Assembly (NCBI GenBank): GCA_017543165.1
Contig: JAFYGL010000271.1
Location: 1 to 7,702 of the forward strand
Length of the DNA stretch: 7,702 bases
Origin: Victivallales bacterium
GTDB lineage: Bacteria > Verrucomicrobiota > Lentisphaeria > Oligosphaerales > Oligosphaeraceae
Direction: 5' to 3'
The translations under genes were made by a program, and so were the position numbers. The notes below the pieces were generated by a model. That model made no database searches. It saw nothing but the letters and a program-made list of their open reading frames with translations, and was not told the DNA's origin. Of this stretch, positions 6,704 through 7,702 are shown piece after piece. Positions within the stretch are counted from its first letter, which is position 1, and each line of letters begins with the position of its first letter.

Positions 6704-7702
6704 TTATTCCTCTTGATTAATGATTTTCACGCTTGGATGCTTGAGAAGCGAAAAGCCGATCTGCGGTGGTCTAACCTGGTTGAAGAAAAGATATTCCACT
6801 GCCGCGCGGCCACGCTCCACCAATTTCAAGTCAATGCCAGCAATCAGGGGATTGCAATTCAGCAACGTCTGTTCATTGTGGGAATATCCAATGACGGAAA
6901 TATCATCTGGAACGTTTTTGTTCATTTCCTTCAACGCCGTCATGACAGCCAAAGCATAATAGGGATTGTAGCAAAAGATGGCCGTGGCACGGGAATGCCT
7001 GAGAAAATCCTGCAACGCACTCCTTATCTCCTCAAAGTCTGGCTGTGCGCATATAAAAAGAGGTTCATCAGAATCAGTGAGGTACCTGTATTCAATTTCG
7101 CTGAATGAATGCAGATCTTGCGCTCCTCTTGGTCCTATGAATGCTATGTTCCTATGCCCGCACTCACGCAACCAGCGCAGAGAGGCGAACATTGCAGGGC
7201 GCATAGGCGAATCGAATGTGACCAAAAACCCCAGAAATTCATCCAGTTCCGATGGAAACGGCAGTATGAACGGAATCTTGATTTTGGGTATGTATTCCAG
7301 TTCTGGTTCATTGCCCAGGTAGGTATGTCCTGTCATGATTATGCCCGTGAAGCCATTCTGCTCCACAAAGTCCATGTTCCTATTCAGTTGGATGCATTTC
7401 CTGAAGGTGCCCAATGGCATGACCTCATACTCAATTCCAAGTTCAGTCGCCCTGGCCTCGACGCCGCTGCATATTTTCAAGCCACTGGAGTTGATATGTT
7501 CAGGATGCACAAGAACAAGCAACTTGTGCTTGATATGCCGCGGCATTGGCAAGTCCGTCACATTCTGCACACTTGCTTCAGGACTGTTCTTATGCCCCTC
7601 TCCGTATGAAATGAAAGTGCCCTGCCCGCGCACTCTGCGCAGCATCCCCTTTTTCTCCAGGCGTTTCAAGGCGGTGCGCAAGGTGATGCGCCCCACTTCA
7701 AA
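6704..7702 (-). CDS. GntR/LacI-type chimeric transcriptional regulator (N-terminus beyond window)
   Basis: The reading frame is open at the right edge; 332 residues and the stop codon are visible. The GTG at 7696 is internal, since sequence upstream (Phe-Glu) continues the fold. Visible residues 1-31 (GRITLRTALKRLEKKGML, RRVRGQGTFI) are the recognition helix and wing of a GntR-family winged helix-turn-helix; about 35-40 residues should be missing. After a linker, residues 59-330 form a LacI/periplasmic-binding-protein-like sensor domain, with GHRNIAFIG (182-190) and VPDDISVIGYSHN (264-276) as family hallmarks. This GntR-plus-LacI architecture is that of B. subtilis AraR, a sugar-responsive repressor. 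By analogy it binds a sugar or oligosaccharide and controls the genes behind it, possibly itself included. The effector cannot be read from sequence, and the operator and promoter would lie outside the window. Confidence 0.93.
   Translation of the reverse strand, partial: FEVGRITLRTALKRLEKKGMLRRVRGQGTFISYGEGHKNSPEASVQNVTDLPMPRHIKHKLLVLVHPEHINSSGLKICSGVEARATELGIEYEVMPLGTFRKCIQLNRNMDFVEQNGFTGIIMTGHTYLGNEPELEYIPKIKIPFILPFPSELDEFLGFLVTFDSPMRPAMFASLRWLRECGHRNIAFIGPRGAQDLHSFSEIEYRYLTDSDEPLFICAQPDFEEIRSALQDFLRHSRATAIFCYNPYYALAVMTALKEMNKNVPDDISVIGYSHNEQTLLNCNPLIAGIDLKLVERGRAAVEYLFFNQVRPPQIGFSLLKHPSVKIINQEE
6707..6712 (-). promoter_or_regulatory. Ribosome binding site embedded in the regulator's last codons
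   Basis: GAGGAA encodes the last two residues (Glu-Glu) of the regulator and lies six bases before the ATG at 6700. The regulator stop TAA (6706-6704) sits between them. Ribosomes finishing the regulator are therefore placed to restart on the glycosidase-like gene, tying the levels of both proteins. Confidence 0.8.

Overview
The window looks like a chromosomal stretch of a Lentisphaerota/Verrucomicrobiota-type (PVC superphylum) bacterium, probably a carbohydrate-degrading one. The main clue is a pseudopilin-like protein with an FTLIELL-type N-terminus and an H-x9-DG C-terminal motif, placed inside a sugar-utilisation gene cluster. That arrangement is typical of Lentisphaerota and Planctomycetota. 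Three of the four visible start regions carry a clear GAGGAA Shine-Dalgarno sequence, which argues against Bacteroidota. The taxonomic call is inference; no marker gene is present.

All five supported genes lie on the minus strand, so transcription runs from high to low coordinates. First is a regulator that is cut by the right edge (7702-6704). It joins the end of a GntR-type winged helix to a LacI/periplasmic-binding-protein-like sensor domain. Three bases later, and probably translationally coupled to it, comes a 1070-residue secreted multidomain protein (6700-3488): signal peptide, CBM9-like domain, beta-sandwich linker, TIM-barrel-like glycosidase region with candidate acidic residues, GH42-type domain B-like region and a C-terminal discoidin-like sandwich. 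After 31 bases comes the H-x9-DG pseudopilin (3456-2680). After 56 more bases comes a GH28-like right-handed beta-helix protein without a signal peptide (2623-1490). The four genes read as one sugar-responsive operon: the regulator senses a sugar, the large protein acts on a glycan outside the cytoplasm, and the GH28-like protein may act on galacturonate-containing oligosaccharides, although its catalytic His is replaced.

Between the GH28 gene and the next gene is a 470-base non-coding region (1020-1489) built almost entirely of repeats: an 8-bp tandem repeat next to the GH28 stop codon, an imperfect palindrome of about 309 bp (1138-1446) made of smaller hairpins, and a 10-bp-period CACAGATT repeat with inverted CTGTGG copies in the leader of the downstream gene. 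This is the most unusual DNA in the window.

The left end (1019-1) is an unbroken minus-strand reading frame of 339 codons running off the edge. It has an N-terminal hydrophobic segment and a good ribosome binding site, but I recognise no family. No RNA gene, CRISPR array, transposase or phage gene was seen.
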